A stretch of 7,470 nucleotides of DNA from Acidobacteriaceae bacterium (GTDB taxonomy: Bacteria; Acidobacteriota; Terriglobia; Terriglobales; Acidobacteriaceae): NCBI GenBank assembly GCA_003152795.1, contig PMBA01000155.1, positions 638-8,107 on the forward strand, in the 5' to 3' direction. Made by a program: the position numbers and the translations under genes. How positions within the stretch are numbered: the first letter of the stretch is position 1; the number at the start of each line of letters is the position of its first letter. The notes under the pieces are model-generated. The model was not told where the DNA came from. It saw only the letters and a list, made by a program, of their open reading frames with translations, and did no database searches. Shown piece by piece: positions 5,673 to 7,470 of the stretch.

Positions 5673-6571
5673 CGATAGCGGCCGCCGCGATTCTTTGCCA
5701 CCTGCTCCGCCACTTTCAAGAACGCTCTTCCGGCGTGCGACAGAGTGGATTCTTCCCGATACGCCAGACGCAGCTTGCGCTGAAAATGCAAATCGCGCAC
5801 CGGAACCCGGACCAGGTCGCCGCGGCTGATCTCGCTTTCCACGCTCATCTCGGGCACCAGCGCCACCCCATTTCCCATGCACACGAAACGCTTGATGGCT
5901 TGCAGCGTAGGCAGTTCGACGTCCATGTGCAAGGGAGTCTTATGGTGGCGGAACGCCTCGATCACTTTATCGCGATAAGGAGAGGCAACGATATGGGCGA
6001 CGAAGGACTCCGCGCCCAGTTGCCGAACGCTGACCTCGCCGGCCGAGGCCAGAGGATGGCCAGGAGGAACCACAAACACCAGTTCATCCAGATACACCAC
6101 GGCCGATCGCAATTGGGGCTCTTGCGGATCGTAAGAAAGTACGCCGAGTTCCACGTTGTGCTTGAGCAGGTCGTCGGGAATGCGGCTGCCCAGGGAACGC
6201 CGGACCGTAATCTTGATGGCGGGATACAAGCGGCGAAACTCGCCCAGTACGGGCAACAGGTAGAGCGCGGTAAACTCATTGGCGGCGATCGATAGCTTGC
6301 CCTTCTGCAATTCGCGCATTTCCACCAGCGCGGCCTGTGCGTCCTGGCGCAGGTTGAGCAACTTCTCGGCGTATTCCTGCAAAACGCGGCCGGCATCGGT
6401 GAGCACGCCCTCACGAGAGGAGCGGTCGAAGAGCGGCTCGCCGATCTCCAGTTCAAGTTTGCGGATGGTCTGGCTGACTGCCGATTGAGTGCGAAACAAT
6501 TTTTCGGCCGCCCGTGAAAACCGGCGTTCGCGAGCTACGGCGAGGAAGACTTCAAGTTGTGAAAGGTCCAT
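5654..6571 (-). CDS. LysR-family transcriptional regulator
   Basis: The product has 305 residues, the normal LysR length. The N-terminal winged helix-turn-helix (1-60) shows the classic pattern MDLSQLEVFLAVARERRFSRAAEKLFRTQSAVSQTIRKLELEIGEPLFDRS. A linker helix (61-90) leads into the periplasmic-binding-protein-like effector domain (91-295), with LYLLPVLGEFRRLYPAIKITVRRS, LVFVVPPGHPLA and CMGNGVALVPEM. Such proteins bind promoters as tetramers and switch on or off with a small metabolite. It is divergent from leuA with 213 bp between starts, the arrangement typical of a LysR regulator and its target, so control of leucine biosynthesis is a reasonable inference. The effector is not identifiable. 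No strong Shine-Dalgarno precedes the ATG at 6571; the ttctcag array lies 9 bp upstream. Confidence 0.88.
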   Translation of the reverse strand: MDLSQLEVFLAVARERRFSRAAEKLFRTQSAVSQTIRKLELEIGEPLFDRSSREGVLTDAGRVLQEYAEKLLNLRQDAQAALVEMRELQKGKLSIAANEFTALYLLPVLGEFRRLYPAIKITVRRSLGSRIPDDLLKHNVELGVLSYDPQEPQLRSAVVYLDELVFVVPPGHPLASAGEVSVRQLGAESFVAHIVASPYRDKVIEAFRHHKTPLHMDVELPTLQAIKRFVCMGNGVALVPEMSVESEISRGDLVRVPVRDLHFQRKLRLAYREESTLSHAGRAFLKVAEQVAKNRGGRYRFHREK

Positions 6572-6578
6572 GGGGATG

Positions 6579-6601
6579 GGTTCTCAGTTCTCAGTTCTCA
6601 G
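6579..6601 (+). repeat. ttctcag heptamer repeat, 3 copies
   Basis: Three exact tandem ttctcag units (6581-6587, 6588-6594, 6595-6601) follow gg. The first 16 bp are identical to 591-606. On the lysR-sense strand the unit reads ctgagaa and occupies the 5' leader of lysR, where a ribosome site would be expected. Confidence 0.8.
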
Positions 6602-6784
6602 GGCCCGATAGCCTGCTGGGGACTTCATACACCCGGACACGTAATCTGGCACTTTTTATGAATCAACGGTTACCCATAACATTTTCTAATAGTATCGTCG
6701 CCTCTAATGATCCTGTAAACATAATAATCTTTTCTTTTGCCCCAATTCGCCGATAGAGTAGGGAGATAGTTTCCGGAGGGAATC
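6602..6784. promoter_or_regulatory. Divergent lysR/leuA control region
   Basis: The segment 6645-6740 is markedly AT-rich against GC-rich flanks and most likely holds the leuA promoter. Weak candidates are ttaccc (6670-6675) with tatcgt (6693-6698) at 17 bp. A dyad ttatg (6656-6660)/cataa (6675-6679) could be a LysR-type site, but the fit to T-N11-A is poor. A strong ribosome site ggaggg (6775-6780) ends the region. A frame starting at the ATG 6658 is not leucine-rich, so no leu attenuator peptide is supported. Confidence 0.4.
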
Positions 6785-7470
6785 ATGGACCGGCCGCGCA
6801 TCACCATTTTCGACACCACGCTCCGTGACGGCGAGCAGTCGCCGGGCTGCAGCATGAATGTGCAGGAGAAAGTGCGTCTGGCGCAGCAGTTGGAACGACT
6901 GGGCGTCGACGTGATCGAGGCCGGATTCCCGATTGCTTCCGATGGCGACTTTGAAGCTGTGCAACGGATCGCGGGCCTGGTGCGGCGGCCTATTATTGCG
7001 GGCCTGGCTCGCGCCTGTACCGGAGATGTGAATCGCGCCTGGCAGGCATTGCAGGGAGCGGCGCGGCCGCGCATCCACGTTTTTCTGGCAACTTCCGACA
7101 TCCATCTGAAATACAAGCTGCGCATCACCCGGGAGCAGTGCCTGGAGCAGGCTCGGGAAGCGGTTCGGCATGCGAAGTCGCTCTGCGCCGACGTCGAGTT
7201 CTCGCCCGAAGATGCCACCCGCACCGATGTTCCGTTTCTCTGCCAGGTGGTGGAGGCGGTGATCGCGGCGGGCGCCACCACCGTCAATATTCCGGATACC
7301 GTCGGCTACAGCATGCCGGAGGAATACGGCCAACTGATCCGGACGCTGCGGGAAAGAGTTGCCGGAATCGAGAAAGTAACGATCTCCACCCACTGCCACA
7401 ACGATCTGGGTCTGGCGGTCGCGAATTCGCTGGCGGGAGTGCAGCAGGGTGCGCGCCAGGTGGAGTGCAC
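6785..7470 (+). CDS. leuA: 2-isopropylmalate synthase, N-terminal part (runs off the window)
   Basis: LeuA condenses acetyl-CoA with 2-oxoisovalerate to 2-isopropylmalate, the first committed step of leucine synthesis, in the cytoplasm. The visible 228 residues are most of the catalytic TIM barrel. [17 protein letters not shown] (9-25) gives the metal-binding Asp10 and catalytic Arg14. [32 protein letters not shown] (98-112), [12 protein letters not shown] and NIPDTVGY follow in family order. The HCHNDLG at 203-209 supplies the two metal histidines. The pattern fits LeuA better than homocitrate or citramalate synthase. The C-terminal leucine-sensing regulatory domain lies outside the window, so the feedback type cannot be judged. 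The ATG at 6785 follows ggaggg at 6775-6780. It is divergent from a LysR gene, its likely regulator. Confidence 0.93.
   Translation, partial: MDRPRITIFDTTLRDGEQSPGCSMNVQEKVRLAQQLERLGVDVIEAGFPIASDGDFEAVQRIAGLVRRPIIAGLARACTGDVNRAWQALQGAARPRIHVFLATSDIHLKYKLRITREQCLEQAREAVRHAKSLCADVEFSPEDATRTDVPFLCQVVEAVIAAGATTVNIPDTVGYSMPEEYGQLIRTLRERVAGIEKVTISTHCHNDLGLAVANSLAGVQQGARQVEC

Noticed and set aside
5648..6295. 215-codon plus-strand frame inside lysR
   Set aside because: His/Gln/Arg-rich antisense shadow of a full-length LysR gene.
6514..6756. 80-codon plus-strand frame in the lysR-leuA spacer, possible leader peptide
   Set aside because: It overlaps the lysR start, has no ribosome site, and the part near leuA is not enriched in leucine codons, so it is not a leu attenuator.
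1..7470. CRISPR array, tRNA, rRNA, transposase or phage gene
   Set aside because: No regularly spaced direct repeats, no cloverleaf or rRNA-like text, and no transposase or phage motifs were seen on either strand.

Overview
The window is GC-rich bacterial DNA. Codon choice, a DnaK tail ending in VIDAEYVDVEDKK, a separate HspR-type MerR regulator and heptad-phased spacer repeats (ttctcag, cttctgg, accacag-like) together suggest an acidobacterium, probably Koribacter/Terriglobia-like. This assignment is pattern recognition and was not checked against any database. No rRNA, tRNA, CRISPR array, IS element or phage gene is visible.

Layout. 1-204 is the 3' end of dnaK, closed by a strong GC hairpin at 230-256. 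286-576 is an unrecognised small soluble protein. 577-791 is a spacer holding a ttctcag repeat, a hairpin and a tandem 15-mer duplication that runs into the start codon of dnaJ (792-2039). After a 226-bp leader with an excellent Shine-Dalgarno site comes an APC-superfamily permease (2266-3672). It looks most like the polyamine/H+ symporter (PUT/PHS) branch and ends at a textbook intrinsic terminator (3696-3727). Next are an orphan four-helix membrane protein (3754-4227) and, convergent with it, a vapBC toxin-antitoxin pair on the minus strand (4998 down to 4316). A 29-bp near-perfect palindrome overlaps the vapB start. An hspR-like repressor gene (5150-5557) follows on the plus strand. It is convergent with a LysR-type regulator (6571 down to 5654), which in turn is divergent from leuA (2-isopropylmalate synthase, 6785 to the window end, truncated).

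How the genes work together. dnaK, dnaJ and hspR are parts of one heat-shock circuit: chaperone, co-chaperone, and a repressor that in actinobacteria uses DnaK as co-repressor. Here hspR is separated from dnaJ by about 3.1 kb of unrelated genes (permease, membrane protein, vapBC), which looks like accessory insertion into a chaperone cluster. No grpE lies between dnaK and dnaJ. The lysR/leuA pair shares a divergent, AT-rich spacer, so LysR may control leucine biosynthesis.

I see no convincing undescribed multi-gene system. The most useful leads are the split dnaK-dnaJ/hspR cluster, the vapB operator-like palindrome, the 7-7-7 dyad in front of hspR, and the dispersed heptamer repeats.
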